DNA of 64,000 nucleotides from assembly GCF_015040615.1 (NCBI RefSeq), contig NZ_CP060402.1, forward strand, positions 310,001 through 374,000, read 5' to 3'. The notes below the pieces were generated by a model, which was given only the letters and a program-made list of their open reading frames with translations, ran no database searches and was not told the origin of the DNA. A program made the position numbers and the translations under genes. Numbering within the stretch: position 1 is the first letter of the stretch; each line of letters opens with the position of its first letter. The DNA comes from Microbacterium sp. YJN-G. Its GTDB lineage: Bacteria > Actinomycetota > Actinomycetes > Actinomycetales > Microbacteriaceae. Below, piece after piece: positions 14,558 to 23,207 of the stretch.

Positions 14558-16590
14558 CGCAGGAACGCGGCGGCGACGCCGGAGTCGACCGGGATGTGCA
14601 GGCCGGTGGTGCGGCTGAGCTCGGGGCCGGTGAGCACGTACACGGCGTCGGCGACGTTCTCGGGAACGACCTCGCGCTTGAGGATGGTGCGGTTGGCGTA
14701 GAACTGGCCGAGGTCCTCTTCGGCGACGCCGTAGGTGGCGGCGCGGTTGGCGCCCCAGCCCGAGGCGAAGATGCCCGAGCCGCGCACGACGCCGTCGGGG
14801 TTGATGCCGTTCACGCGAACGCCGTGCTCGCCGAGCTCGACTGCCAGCAGGCGCACCTGGTGGGCCTGGTCGGCCTTGGTCGCCGAGTAGGCGATGTTGT
14901 TCGGGCCCGCGAAGACCGAGTTCTTCGACGAGATGTAGATGATGTCGCCGCCGAGCTTCTGGTCGATCAGCACCTGTGCGGCCGCCTTCGAGACGAGGAA
15001 CGAGCCCTTCGCCATCACGTCGTGCTGCAGATCCCAGTCCTTCTCGGTGGTCTCCAGCAGCGGCTTCGACAGCGACAGGCCGGCGTTGTTGACGACCAGG
15101 TCGACACCGCCGAAGGCGAGCACGGCCTCGTTCAGGGCTGCCTGCACGGCATCCGCGTCGGCGACGTTCGCCGCGACGCCGATGGCGACGTCGGTGCCGC
15201 CGAGTTCGGCGGCCGCGGCCTGTGCCTTCTCGAGGTCGAGGTCGGCGACGACGACGCAGGCGCCCTCGGCGGCCAGGCGGGTGGCGATGGCCTTGCCGAT
15301 TCCGGATGCTGCGCCCGTGACGAACGCGATACGACCCTGGTGCGACTTCGGCTTCGGCATCCGCTGCAGCTTGGCCTCTTCGAGCGCCCAGTACTCGATG
15401 CGGAACTTCTCGGCATCAGAGATCGGGGTGTAGGTCGACAGCGCCTCGGCGCCGCGCATCACGTTGATCGCGTTGACGTAGAACTCGCCCGCCACGCGGG
15501 CGGTCTGCTTGTTCGCCCCGTACGAGAACATGCCCACACCGGGCACCAGCACGATCAGCGGGTCGGCGCCGCGGATCGCGGGGGACTCGGACGTCGCGTG
15601 CGCGTTGTAGTAGGCCTGGTAGTCGGCGCGGTATTCGGCGTGCAGCTCGTGCAGGCGCGCGAGCTGCTCGTCGAGCGTGGCCGTGGCGGGCAGGTCGAGG
15701 ATGAGCGGCTTGACCTTGGTGCGCAGGAAGTGGTCGGGGCAGCTGGTGCCCAGCGCCGCCAGGGCCGGCGCCTTCTCGGAGGCGAGGAAGTCGAGCACCA
15801 CATTGGAGTCGGTGAAGTGCCCGACCATCGGCTTGTCGGTCGAGGCGATGCCGCGGATGCTGGCCGCCAGGGCGGCTGCGCGCTCGCGCCGCTCGCCCTC
15901 GGGCAGTGCCTCGAAGCACGGACGGATGCCGCCGAACGGCGCCGCCTTGCCGTGCTCGGCGATGTAGGCGGCGGCGGTGTCGATGATCCACAGCGAGTTG
16001 GCCTCGGCCTGCTCGCTGGTCTCGCCCCACGCCGTGATGCCGTGCCCGCCCAGGATCGTGCCGATCGCCTGCGGGTTCTCGGCCTTGATCTGCGCGATGT
16101 CCAGGCCCAGCTGGAAGCCCGGGCGACGCCACGGCACCCACACGACCCTGTCGCCGAAGATCTTCTGCGTCAGCTCGGGGCCGTCGGCGGCGGTCGCGAT
16201 CGCGATGCCGCTGTCGGGGTGCAGGTGGTCGACGTGCGCAGCATCCACCAGTCCATGCATCGCCGTGTCGATCGACGGCGCCGCACCGCCCTTGCCGTGC
16301 AGGCAGTAGTCGAACGCGGCGACCATCTCGTCCTCACGGTCCAGCCCCGGGTACACGTCGACCAGGGCGCGCATCCGGTCGAGACGCAGCACCGCCAGGC
16401 CCTGCTCGGTGAGGGTGCCCAGGTCGCCGCCAGAGCCCTTCACCCACATCAGCTCGACCGGGAGACCTGTGACCGGGTCGGTCTCGGTGCCCTTGGCCGA
16501 CGTGTTGCCGCCGGCGTAGTTGGTGTTCTTCGGGTCGGCGCCCAGGCGGTTCGAGCGCGCGATCAGGGCTTCGGCGGTGGGGTTGATCAT
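14554..16590 (-). CDS. rhaEW: bifunctional rhamnulose-1-phosphate aldolase / lactaldehyde dehydrogenase
   Basis: 678 residues from the ATG at 16590 (MINPTAEALIARSNRLG); in-frame codons upstream are not protein-like. The N-terminal part (about 1-400) is a class II aldolase/adducin domain with HLHPDSGIAIATAA and GGHGITAW supplying metal-binding histidines. The C-terminal part (about 420-678) is a short-chain dehydrogenase with VTGAASGIGKAIA and the YSATK catalytic pair. Together they cleave rhamnulose 1-phosphate to dihydroxyacetone phosphate and L-lactaldehyde and then oxidise the lactaldehyde. It lies 34 bases after rhaI. Confidence 0.9.
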   Translation of the reverse strand: MINPTAEALIARSNRLGADPKNTNYAGGNTSAKGTETDPVTGLPVELMWVKGSGGDLGTLTEQGLAVLRLDRMRALVDVYPGLDREDEMVAAFDYCLHGKGGAAPSIDTAMHGLVDAAHVDHLHPDSGIAIATAADGPELTQKIFGDRVVWVPWRRPGFQLGLDIAQIKAENPQAIGTILGGHGITAWGETSEQAEANSLWIIDTAAAYIAEHGKAAPFGGIRPCFEALPEGERRERAAALAASIRGIASTDKPMVGHFTDSNVVLDFLASEKAPALAALGTSCPDHFLRTKVKPLILDLPATATLDEQLARLHELHAEYRADYQAYYNAHATSESPAIRGADPLIVLVPGVGMFSYGANKQTARVAGEFYVNAINVMRGAEALSTYTPISDAEKFRIEYWALEEAKLQRMPKPKSHQGRIAFVTGAASGIGKAIATRLAAEGACVVVADLDLEKAQAAAAELGGTDVAIGVAANVADADAVQAALNEAVLAFGGVDLVVNNAGLSLSKPLLETTEKDWDLQHDVMAKGSFLVSKAAAQVLIDQKLGGDIIYISSKNSVFAGPNNIAYSATKADQAHQVRLLAVELGEHGVRVNGINPDGVVRGSGIFASGWGANRAATYGVAEEDLGQFYANRTILKREVVPENVADAVYVLTGPELSRTTGLHIPVDSGVAAAFLR

Positions 16591-16624
16591 CAGGATGTCC
16601 TTGTCTCGTCTCGAGGTGATGCGC

Positions 16625-17788
16625 TCAGGCGCCCCAGCCGGCCTGCACGCCGCCGACGCGGTCAGCAGCGGTCTGCGCCAGGTAACCGGATGCCGCGAAG
16701 GCGGCCATCGGGTCGGCGGGAAGGCCGCGCTCCTCGCGCCACTCGGCCAGCGCCGGGCGCACATCGGTGTAGAACGCGTCCATGAAGACGGCGTTGGCGG
16801 CGAGCACGTCGCCGGACCTCTGCGCCGCGGCGAGAGCATCCAGGTCGACCAGCAGGGCGCGGGCGGTCATCTCCTGCACGTTCAGCACCGAGCGGATCTG
16901 GCCGGGGATCTTGTCCTCGATGTTGTGGCACTGGTCGAGCATGAATGCCACGTCGGGGTTGTTCAGTCCGCCACCGCGGACCACCTCGAACAGGATGCGG
17001 AACAGCTGGAACGGGTCGGCCGCGCCGACGATGAGGTCGTCATCGGCGTAGAAGCGCGAGTTGAAGTCGAACGAGCCGAGCTTGCCCAGGCGCAGCAGCT
17101 GCATGACGATGAACTCGATGTTGGTGCCGGGGGCGTGGTGGCCGGTGTCCAGGCACACCATCGCCTTGTCGCCGAGGGCGCTGACCTGCGCGTACGAGGT
17201 GCCCCAGTCGGGAACGTCGGTGTGGTAGAACGACGGCTCGAAGAACTTGTACTCCAGCACCAGGCGCTGGTCGTCGCCGAGGCGCGCGTAGATCTGCTGC
17301 AGCGACTCGTGCAGCCGGTCCTGACGGCCGCGCATGTCGGCCTGGCCCGGGTAGTTCGAGCCCTCGGCGAGCCAGATCTTCAGATCGCGGCTGCCGGTGG
17401 CATCCATCACGTCGATGCAGGCGAGGTGGTGGTCGATCGCCTTGCGGCGCACTGCGGCATCCTCGTGGGTGAGCGCACCGAACTTGTAGTCCTCGTCCTG
17501 GAACGTGTTCGAGTTCACTGTGCCCAGCGCGACGCCGAGATCCTCGGCGTGCTTGCGCAGGTCGCCGAAGTCGCACATGTCCCACGGGATGTGCAGCGCC
17601 ACCGACGGCGCGAGCGCGGTGTGCTTGTGCACCTGCGCGGCATCCGCGATCTTCTCGAACGGATCGCGCGGGGTTCCCGGCGTGCCGAACACCTTGAAGC
17701 GGGTGCCGGAGTTGCCGAACGCCCACGACGGCAGCTCGATCGACTGCTTCTCGAGAGCGGCGAGATGGTCGGCGGTGAGGATGCTCAT
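16625..17788 (-). CDS. rhaI: L-rhamnose isomerase (RhaI type)
   Basis: 387 residues from ATG 17788, which overlaps the rhaM stop (ATGA). TIM-barrel xylose-isomerase-like protein with ALHIPWDMCDFGDLRKHAE, VLEYKFFEPSFYHTDVPDWG, VCLDTGHHAPGTNIEFIV and DFNSRFYADDDL, containing the Glu, Asp and His ligands for two metals. This is the Pseudomonas stutzeri/actinobacterial isomerase type, not E. coli RhaA. It converts L-rhamnose to L-rhamnulose in the cytoplasm. Confidence 0.92.
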   Translation of the reverse strand: MSILTADHLAALEKQSIELPSWAFGNSGTRFKVFGTPGTPRDPFEKIADAAQVHKHTALAPSVALHIPWDMCDFGDLRKHAEDLGVALGTVNSNTFQDEDYKFGALTHEDAAVRRKAIDHHLACIDVMDATGSRDLKIWLAEGSNYPGQADMRGRQDRLHESLQQIYARLGDDQRLVLEYKFFEPSFYHTDVPDWGTSYAQVSALGDKAMVCLDTGHHAPGTNIEFIVMQLLRLGKLGSFDFNSRFYADDDLIVGAADPFQLFRILFEVVRGGGLNNPDVAFMLDQCHNIEDKIPGQIRSVLNVQEMTARALLVDLDALAAAQRSGDVLAANAVFMDAFYTDVRPALAEWREERGLPADPMAAFAASGYLAQTAADRVGGVQAGWGA

Positions 17789-18135
17789 GATTCGGTGCTT
17801 TCTGCTGCGGCGAGCTGGGATTCGAGGTTGAAGACTTCGGTCAGCGGGGTGGCGGCCTGGTCGGGGCGGCCCTCGAGGCCGATGAAGAACCGGCCCATCT
17901 CGGCCTCCCACCGGCCGGCCACCTCCGAGGCGGCGAGGTAGGCCTGCGCGGCGGCGTCGTCATCGGTCTCGTAGTAGCCGATGAGGGTGCCGCCGTCCGC
18001 GAGGAAGAGCGAGTAATTGCGGCGGCCGGATGCTGCGATCTCGGCGAGCATCTCGGGCCACACGGGGGAGTGCCGTTCGAGGTACTCGTCGAGCAGCTCC
18101 GGGCGTACCTGAAGCCTGAAGGCGACGCGGGTCAT
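17785..18135 (-). CDS. rhaM: L-rhamnose mutarotase
   Basis: 116 residues, about 104 being usual. VAFRLQVRPELLDEYLERHS and GRRNYSLFLADGGTLIGYYE, then EVAGRWEAEMG, give the Tyr and His residues typical of the ferredoxin-like RhaM fold. It interconverts alpha and beta anomers of L-rhamnose to feed the isomerase. First gene of the leftward rha operon, behind a LacI-type operator and a TTGACA promoter at 18178-18223. Confidence 0.92.
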   Translation of the reverse strand: MTRVAFRLQVRPELLDEYLERHSPVWPEMLAEIAASGRRNYSLFLADGGTLIGYYETDDDAAAQAYLAASEVAGRWEAEMGRFFIGLEGRPDQAATPLTEVFNLESQLAAAESTES

Positions 18136-18177
18136 GGTGCGTTTCTCTCCTCATCGAGGCCGATCACCGACGATCGG

Positions 18178-18223
18178 TTGAATCGTTTCATATCACGATA
18201 TGCAGAGGGGTGCCGGCTGTCAA
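18178..18223 (-). promoter_or_regulatory. rha operon promoter with LacI-type operator
   Basis: On the minus strand: TTGACA (18223-18218), a 17-base spacer, TATCGT (18200-18195), then the near-palindrome TGAAACGATTCA at 18190-18179 over the expected transcription start. The last is a LacI-family operator (consensus TGAAACGTTTCA). A repressor here would block the rha operon. Confidence 0.7.
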
Positions 18224-18251
18224 GCCAGCGAGTCCTGCGAATGACGAAGTG

Positions 18252-18281
18252 TTTGACACGTTTCAAACTACCCGTTATCGT
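18252..18281 (+). promoter_or_regulatory. promoter of the DUF624-lplABC operon with LacI-type operator
   Basis: TTGACA (18253-18258), a 17-base spacer, TATCGT (18276-18281). The operator-like TTTGACACGTTTCAAA (18252-18267) overlaps the -35 box and the spacer. The -35, -10 and spacing are identical to those of the divergent rha promoter. Confidence 0.7.
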
Positions 18282-18344
18282 TCCGGACGGAAAGCGTATT
18301 CCCGAATTCGGGTGCGTCCCGACACGGACATCGACGGAGATCCC

Positions 18345-19022
18345 ATGCAGACGCAGGACCTTCACGCGCACTGGGCGGTGCGGCTGCACAGTGCCTTCGA
18401 GTGGGTGCTCTGGGTGGCGACCGTCAACGCGCTCTGGTACCTGTTCGCCCTGGCCGGCGGCATCCTGCTGGGCACCGCGCCGGCATCCGTCGCCGCCGCC
18501 GAGCTGACCCGGCGGCGCCTGCGCGGCGAGGGCTTCCGCACCCTGCCGGCATTCGCATCCGCCTGGCGACGAGAGTTCGTGCGCGCCAACCTCGTCGTCG
18601 GCCCCGTGCACCTCGTGCTGGCTCTGCTGGCCACGGCGGTGCTGGGCCGATTCCGGGCGGATGCCGTCGGCAGCGCCTGGTCGGCGGCCGCTCTCGTCGC
18701 CCTGGCCGTCACCGCCGTGATCGCCGCGCTGCTCGTGCCGCTGTACGTCGAGTACGACCTGCCGCTGCGGTCGTACCTCGGCGTCACGGTGCGGTGGATG
18801 GCCGCGAACCTCGCGCACGTCGCGCTGCTGATCGCGGTCGCCGCAGCGATCGTCGTCGCCAGCGCGCTGGTGCCGGGCATCATCCCGTTCCTCTCCCTCG
18901 GCGCCTGGATCACCGCCAGCACCGCACTGTGCCTGGCCTTCTTCGCGGCGAACGAGCGTCGTCTCGAGGAGAACGCGCGCCTCGCCTCCGCATCCACGGC
19001 CCGGCCGGCATCCCTGAACTGA
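18345..19022 (+). CDS. DUF624 (YesL-like) membrane protein
   Basis: 225 residues from the ATG at 18345 (MQTQDLHAHWAVRLHSAFEW). Four or five hydrophobic helices; ASVAAAELTRRRLRGEGF and VPLYVEYDLPLRSYLG fit DUF624. B. subtilis YesL, in the rhamnogalacturonan gene cluster, is of this family, and DUF624 genes accompany LplABC-type importers generally. The function is not known; a role in transporter assembly is guessed. Here it precedes the lipoprotein gene of the importer and is driven by the operator-carrying promoter. Confidence 0.8.
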   Translation: MQTQDLHAHWAVRLHSAFEWVLWVATVNALWYLFALAGGILLGTAPASVAAAELTRRRLRGEGFRTLPAFASAWRREFVRANLVVGPVHLVLALLATAVLGRFRADAVGSAWSAAALVALAVTAVIAALLVPLYVEYDLPLRSYLGVTVRWMAANLAHVALLIAVAAAIVVASALVPGIIPFLSLGAWITASTALCLAFFAANERRLEENARLASASTARPASLN

Positions 19023-19041
19023 AATCCGTCCCTACGTGCAA

Positions 19042-19113
19042 CACCGAACGCCCCAACACCGAACGCCCCTACACCGAACGCCCCAACACCGAACGCCCCT
19101 ACACCGAACGAAG
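19042..19113 (+). repeat. 15-bp tandem repeat in the leader of the lipoprotein gene
   Basis: Four complete copies and part of a fifth of CACCGAACGCCCC(A/T)A, alternating A and T at position 14. The array ends at the ribosome-binding site (GAAGGAG) of the solute-binding lipoprotein gene. It does not code for part of the protein, because the lipoprotein signal starts at 19123. Function unknown. Confidence 0.85.
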
Positions 19114-19122
19114 GAGTTCTCC

Positions 19123-20658
19123 ATGAGCACCAGAGCACGCACCACCGCAGGGCTCGCCCTGCTGACCGCATCCGCCATCGTTGTCACCGGCTGCTCCAGC
19201 GGCGGTTCCGACGAGGCCGAATCCGGCGACCTGAAGAGCCTGAGCGTGATGGCGCCGTTCCTCAGCACGACCTCGCCGAAGGACGGCAACGAGATCGAGC
19301 TCGCCATCGAGAAGCAGATCGGCGTCGACCTCGAGATGACGTGGGTGCCCAACGCCTCGTACGGCGACAAGGTGAACATCACCCTGGCCGGCGACGACCT
19401 GCCCCAGGTGATGGTCATCCAGGGCAAGGACCCCGGCTTCGTCCGCAACGCCGAGGCCGGCGCGTTCTGGGACCTCACCGAACACCTCGACGACTACCCG
19501 AACCTCGCGACCGACCTGCCCGAGGTGCAGAAGGCGTCCAGCATCAACGGCAAGGTCTACGGTGTGTTCCGCGCCCGGGATGCGATGCGCGAAGCGGTGA
19601 TCATCCGCAAGGACTGGCTGCAGAACCTCGGCCTCGAGATGCCGACCACCGTCGACGAGCTCGCCGAGGTGGCGCGCGCATTCACCGAGGACGACCCCGA
19701 CGGCAACGGCGCCGACGACACCTACGGCCTGATCATCCCCAAGTGGCCCGGCACGATCGGCACCAACAGCCCCTGGGATGCCATCGAGACCTGGTACGGC
19801 GCTGGTACCCGCTGGACCGAGCGCGGCGGTGAGCTTGTGCCGAGCTTCACGACCGACGAGTGGCTCGAGGCCGTGCAATTCGAGCGGCAGCTCGTCGAGG
19901 ACGGCGTCGTCAACGCCGACTACGCCACCTTCGACTCGGCGAAGTGGAACGAGCCGTTCCTCACCGGTCAGGGCGGCATCATCATCGACGTGCACTCGCG
20001 TGCAGGTCAGCTGATCGGTTTGTTCAAGCAGAGCGACCCCGAGAACTTCGAGAACTACGTCGACATCACCGGCAACCTCGAGGGCCCCGACGGCGAGGTG
20101 CATGCCCTGCCCACCGCCGGCTACAGCGGCTTCCTGGCGATTCCGCGCTCCAGCGTGCGCACCGAGGAGCAGCTGAAGCAGGTGCTGCAGGTGCTGAACG
20201 ACCTGAACTCCGACGAGGTCGGCCCGCTGCTGAACAACGGCATCGAGGGTGTCACGTACGAGCTCGAGGGTGACCTCGCGGTCGGCATCGACGACGTGTC
20301 GCAGGAGCTCAAGGACACCGTCGGCGCCTACGCGCAGCTGGGCACCAACGTGAACGGCTTCAAGGGTTACCGCCCGAAGCAGGCATCCGAGTACGAGCAG
20401 GAGATGTACGACAAGCGCAAGCAGATCGAGGCAGCCGACCTCGAGCTCGCCGAGTTCGACCCGGCCGCGCCGTACATGTCGCCCACCTACGTCTCGAAGG
20501 GCGCGCAGCTCGACACGATCGTCGCCGATGCCCGCATCCAGTACATCGCCGGTCAGCTCGACCTCGACGGACTGAAGGATGCCGTCGCCCGCTGGCGCTC
20601 CAGCGGCGGTGACGACGTGATCACCGAGATCAACGAGCTGGCGGACGCCGACTCCTGA
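19123..20658 (+). CDS. LplA-type oligosaccharide-binding lipoprotein
   Basis: 511 residues with a lipoprotein signal: MSTRARTTAG, a hydrophobic stretch and the lipobox VTGC (Cys24), followed by a Ser/Gly linker. The large extracellular solute-binding domain (family 1, LplA/YtcQ group) has NGADDTYGLIIPKWP and DPDGNG, the Asp/Gly calcium-type loop common in this group. It should capture rhamnogalacturonan oligosaccharides outside the cell and deliver them to the two permeases downstream. The cognate ATPase is not in the window; such systems commonly share an MsmX-type ATPase. Confidence 0.88.
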   Translation: MSTRARTTAGLALLTASAIVVTGCSSGGSDEAESGDLKSLSVMAPFLSTTSPKDGNEIELAIEKQIGVDLEMTWVPNASYGDKVNITLAGDDLPQVMVIQGKDPGFVRNAEAGAFWDLTEHLDDYPNLATDLPEVQKASSINGKVYGVFRARDAMREAVIIRKDWLQNLGLEMPTTVDELAEVARAFTEDDPDGNGADDTYGLIIPKWPGTIGTNSPWDAIETWYGAGTRWTERGGELVPSFTTDEWLEAVQFERQLVEDGVVNADYATFDSAKWNEPFLTGQGGIIIDVHSRAGQLIGLFKQSDPENFENYVDITGNLEGPDGEVHALPTAGYSGFLAIPRSSVRTEEQLKQVLQVLNDLNSDEVGPLLNNGIEGVTYELEGDLAVGIDDVSQELKDTVGAYAQLGTNVNGFKGYRPKQASEYEQEMYDKRKQIEAADLELAEFDPAAPYMSPTYVSKGAQLDTIVADARIQYIAGQLDLDGLKDAVARWRSSGGDDVITEINELADADS

Positions 20659-20664
20659 TGGATG

Positions 20665-20693
20665 TGCCGGGGCGGCCGCAGTCCGCCCCGGCA
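20665..20693 (+). terminator. intercistronic hairpin after the lipoprotein gene
   Basis: TGCCGGGGCGG (20665-20675) pairs perfectly with CCGCCCCGGCA (20683-20693) around a 7-base loop; there is no T-tract. It is placed between binding-protein and permease genes, where such hairpins usually protect the upstream message and lower permease expression. Confidence 0.7.
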
Positions 20694-20710
20694 TCCCGAG
20701 AGAACCCATC

Positions 20711-21685
20711 ATGACGCTCCTGATCGATGACCAGGTGACCCAGACCGAGGCGGTCACCGTCCATGAGCCGCGGAAGCGCCGACGCGGCGTGCGCGTGCAC
20801 TTCAGCCAGTTCAAGTGGCTGTACCTGCTGCTGATCCCCGGCGTGATCTACTTCCTGCTGTTCCGGTACTGGCCGATGTTCGGCGCGATCATCGCGTTCA
20901 AGGACTACGTGCCCTTCCTCGGCATCGCCGACAGCCCGTGGGTCGGCTGGCGGCACTTCGACGACTTCTTCAGCAGCCCCGACTTCGGCCGGCTGCTGGC
21001 GAACACGCTCATCCTCGCGCTGCTGAGCCTGGTCATCGCGTTCCCGCTGACGATCATCGTGGCGCTGCTGCTGAACGAGCTGCGGCTGTCGATGCTCAAG
21101 CGCACCGTGCAGACCCTCATCTACGTGCCGCACTTCCTGTCGTGGACCGTGGTCGCCTCGCTCACCTACCTGCTGTTCGCGCTCGATGTCGGGCCGCTGT
21201 TCCAGCTGGTGAACTCGCTGCTCGGCACCGACATCAACTTCCTCGCCGACCCGGCCTGGTTCCGGCCGCTGATCGTGCTGCAGGACATCTGGAAGAACAC
21301 CGGCTGGGGAACGATCATCTTCCTCGCCGCGCTCGCCGGAGTCGATCAGGCACAGTACGAGGCGGCGATCATCGACGGCGCCGGGCGCTTCCAGCGCGTC
21401 TGGCATGTCACGCTGCCCTCGATCATCCCGACCGTCATCGTCATGTTCGTGCTGCAGATGGGCTCGGTGCTCAGCACCGGCTTCGAGCAGATCTACCTCA
21501 TGACGAACTCGCTGAACCGCTCGGTCGCCGACGTCTTCGACACCTACGTGTACTTCATGGGCATCACGCAGGGCTCCTACAGCTACTCGACCGCGGTCGG
21601 CCTGTTCAAGGCGATCGTCGGCGTGATCCTGATCTTCGGCGCCAACGCCCTCGCGCGCCGCTACCAGCAGACGGGGATCTTCTGA
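20711..21685 (+). CDS. LplB-type sugar ABC permease
   Basis: 324 residues, six membrane helices preceded by a basic segment (PRKRRRGVRVH). The conserved inner-membrane loop is EAAIIDGAGRFQRVWHVTLP (EAA loop contacting the ATPase). WPMFGAIIAFKDY and NSLNRSVADVFDTYVY are typical of LplB/YteP permeases in rhamnogalacturonan or aldouronate importers. It overlaps the next permease gene (TGATG). Confidence 0.92.
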   Translation: MTLLIDDQVTQTEAVTVHEPRKRRRGVRVHFSQFKWLYLLLIPGVIYFLLFRYWPMFGAIIAFKDYVPFLGIADSPWVGWRHFDDFFSSPDFGRLLANTLILALLSLVIAFPLTIIVALLLNELRLSMLKRTVQTLIYVPHFLSWTVVASLTYLLFALDVGPLFQLVNSLLGTDINFLADPAWFRPLIVLQDIWKNTGWGTIIFLAALAGVDQAQYEAAIIDGAGRFQRVWHVTLPSIIPTVIVMFVLQMGSVLSTGFEQIYLMTNSLNRSVADVFDTYVYFMGITQGSYSYSTAVGLFKAIVGVILIFGANALARRYQQTGIF

Positions 21686-22566
21686 TGGCTCGCGAGAAGT
21701 ACCGGTTCAACACCCCCGCCGGGCGCGTGTTCGATGTGTTCAACATCACGCTGATGGTGGTCGTCTCGATCATCGCGCTCGTGCCGTTCATCTACGTGCT
21801 CGCCGGCTCGTTCGCCACCGAGGCCGAGCTCGCGACGCGCTCGTTCTTCCTGTGGCCCGAGACGTTCTCGACAGAGGCTTACAACTCGATCTTCAGCAGC
21901 CCGGCCTTCCTGCGGGCGCTGATCACCACCATCCTCGTGACGGCGGTCGGCACGATCGTGCAGCTCGTGCTGACCGCAGCCATGGCCTATCCGCTGAGCA
22001 AGGCGAACCTGCCCGGCGGGCGGGTGATGCTGTCGCTGATCGTGTTCACGATGGTGTTCGGCGGCGGCATGATCCCCACGTTCCTCGTGGTCAAGGATCT
22101 CGGTCTACTCGACAACTACTGGGCGCTGATCCTGCCGGCCGCGATCAACCCGTTCAGCCTGATCATCATCAAGAACTTCTTCCAGCAGCTGCCCAACGAG
22201 CTCGAGGAGTCGGCGAAGATCGACGGCGCCAACGAGCTGCAGACCCTGTGGAGCATCGTGCTGCCCCTGTCGAAGCCCGTGCTGGCCACGTTCGCGCTGT
22301 TCTACGCGGTGGGCATCTGGAACGACTTCATGTCGCCGCTGCTCTACCTCAACGACAACTCGATGTGGACGCTGCAGATGTTCCTGCGGCAGGTCACCGT
22401 CGCCACCGACATGACCGTCGTCGAACAGGATCCGACCCAGCTGCCGCCCTCGCAGGGCATCAAGTTCGCGGTGATCATCGTCGCCACCCTGCCGATCGTG
22501 CTGTTCTATCCGTTCCTGCAGAAGCATTTCGCCAAGGGCATGCTGATCGGCTCGGTGAAGGGATGA
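21685..22566 (+). CDS. LplC/YtcP-type sugar ABC permease
   Basis: 293 residues, six helices. The EAA loop reads EESAKIDGANELQTLWSIVLP, and the protein ends in HFAKGMLIGSVKG, the usual C-terminus of YtcP/LplC permeases. It pairs with the preceding permease to form the membrane channel. The start overlaps the previous stop (TGATG) and its own stop overlaps the DUF1961 gene (ATGA), so the genes are translated together. Confidence 0.92.
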   Translation: MAREKYRFNTPAGRVFDVFNITLMVVVSIIALVPFIYVLAGSFATEAELATRSFFLWPETFSTEAYNSIFSSPAFLRALITTILVTAVGTIVQLVLTAAMAYPLSKANLPGGRVMLSLIVFTMVFGGGMIPTFLVVKDLGLLDNYWALILPAAINPFSLIIIKNFFQQLPNELEESAKIDGANELQTLWSIVLPLSKPVLATFALFYAVGIWNDFMSPLLYLNDNSMWTLQMFLRQVTVATDMTVVEQDPTQLPPSQGIKFAVIIVATLPIVLFYPFLQKHFAKGMLIGSVKG

Positions 22567-23207
22567 GCCTGCTGTACCGCAACGCGCTCACCGGTCCCGA
22601 CGACATCGCCGACTGGGTCGCCGAAGGCCCGGTGGACGCGCGACGCGGCGACGACGGCCTGCTGCTCTCGAGCGGCGGCGGTCACGACGACCACTGGACG
22701 CTGTGGTGCCCCGAGGTGTTCGGCGACCGCATCCGCGTGACCTGGGAGTTCTCACCCCGTGAGGAACCCGGGCTTGCGATGCTGTTCTTCGGCGCCGCGG
22801 CTGCGGCCGGCGGCGGCATCTTCGACCCCGGCCTCGCACCGCGCAGCGGCGCCTACCCGCAGTACCACTCGAGCGATCTGCGCACCCTGCACGTGTCGTA
22901 CTTCCGCCGTCGCTGGGAGGACGAGCGCGCCTTCCACACCGCCAATCTGCGCAAGTCGCCCGGGTTCCATCTCGTCGCGCAGGGTGCCGACCCGCTGCCC
23001 CCGGTGCGCGATGCGCGCGGCAGCTTCTACCGGATCGAGCTCGTGCACGACGCGGGCCGGGTGCAGTTCAGCATCGACGGGCTGCCGCTGTTCCAGTGGG
23101 ACGACGACGAGACCACCGGGCCCCGTGCCGGTGCCGGGCGGATCGGCTTCCGGCAGATGGCACCCCTCACCGCCACCTACCGCAATCTGGAGGTTCACCG
23201 ACTGTGA
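22563..23207 (+). CDS. DUF1961 family protein (YesU-like)
   Basis: 214 residues. A jelly-roll-like protein with LWCPEVFGDRIRVTWEFSPR, MLFFGAAA and QYHSSDLRTLHVSYFRRRW, matching DUF1961. B. subtilis YesU of the rhamnogalacturonan cluster belongs here. No signal peptide, so cytoplasmic. The fold resembles lectin/glucanase-type domains, so binding or processing of an imported oligosaccharide is likely, but no reaction is established to my knowledge. It overlaps neighbours on both sides (ATGA and GTGA). Confidence 0.8.
   Translation: MSLLYRNALTGPDDIADWVAEGPVDARRGDDGLLLSSGGGHDDHWTLWCPEVFGDRIRVTWEFSPREEPGLAMLFFGAAAAAGGGIFDPGLAPRSGAYPQYHSSDLRTLHVSYFRRRWEDERAFHTANLRKSPGFHLVAQGADPLPPVRDARGSFYRIELVHDAGRVQFSIDGLPLFQWDDDETTGPRAGAGRIGFRQMAPLTATYRNLEVHRL

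Noticed and set aside
19099..20814. 571-codon minus-strand frame opposite the lipoprotein gene at 19123
   Set aside because: Antisense of a clear lipoprotein gene; translation has no recognisable domain.
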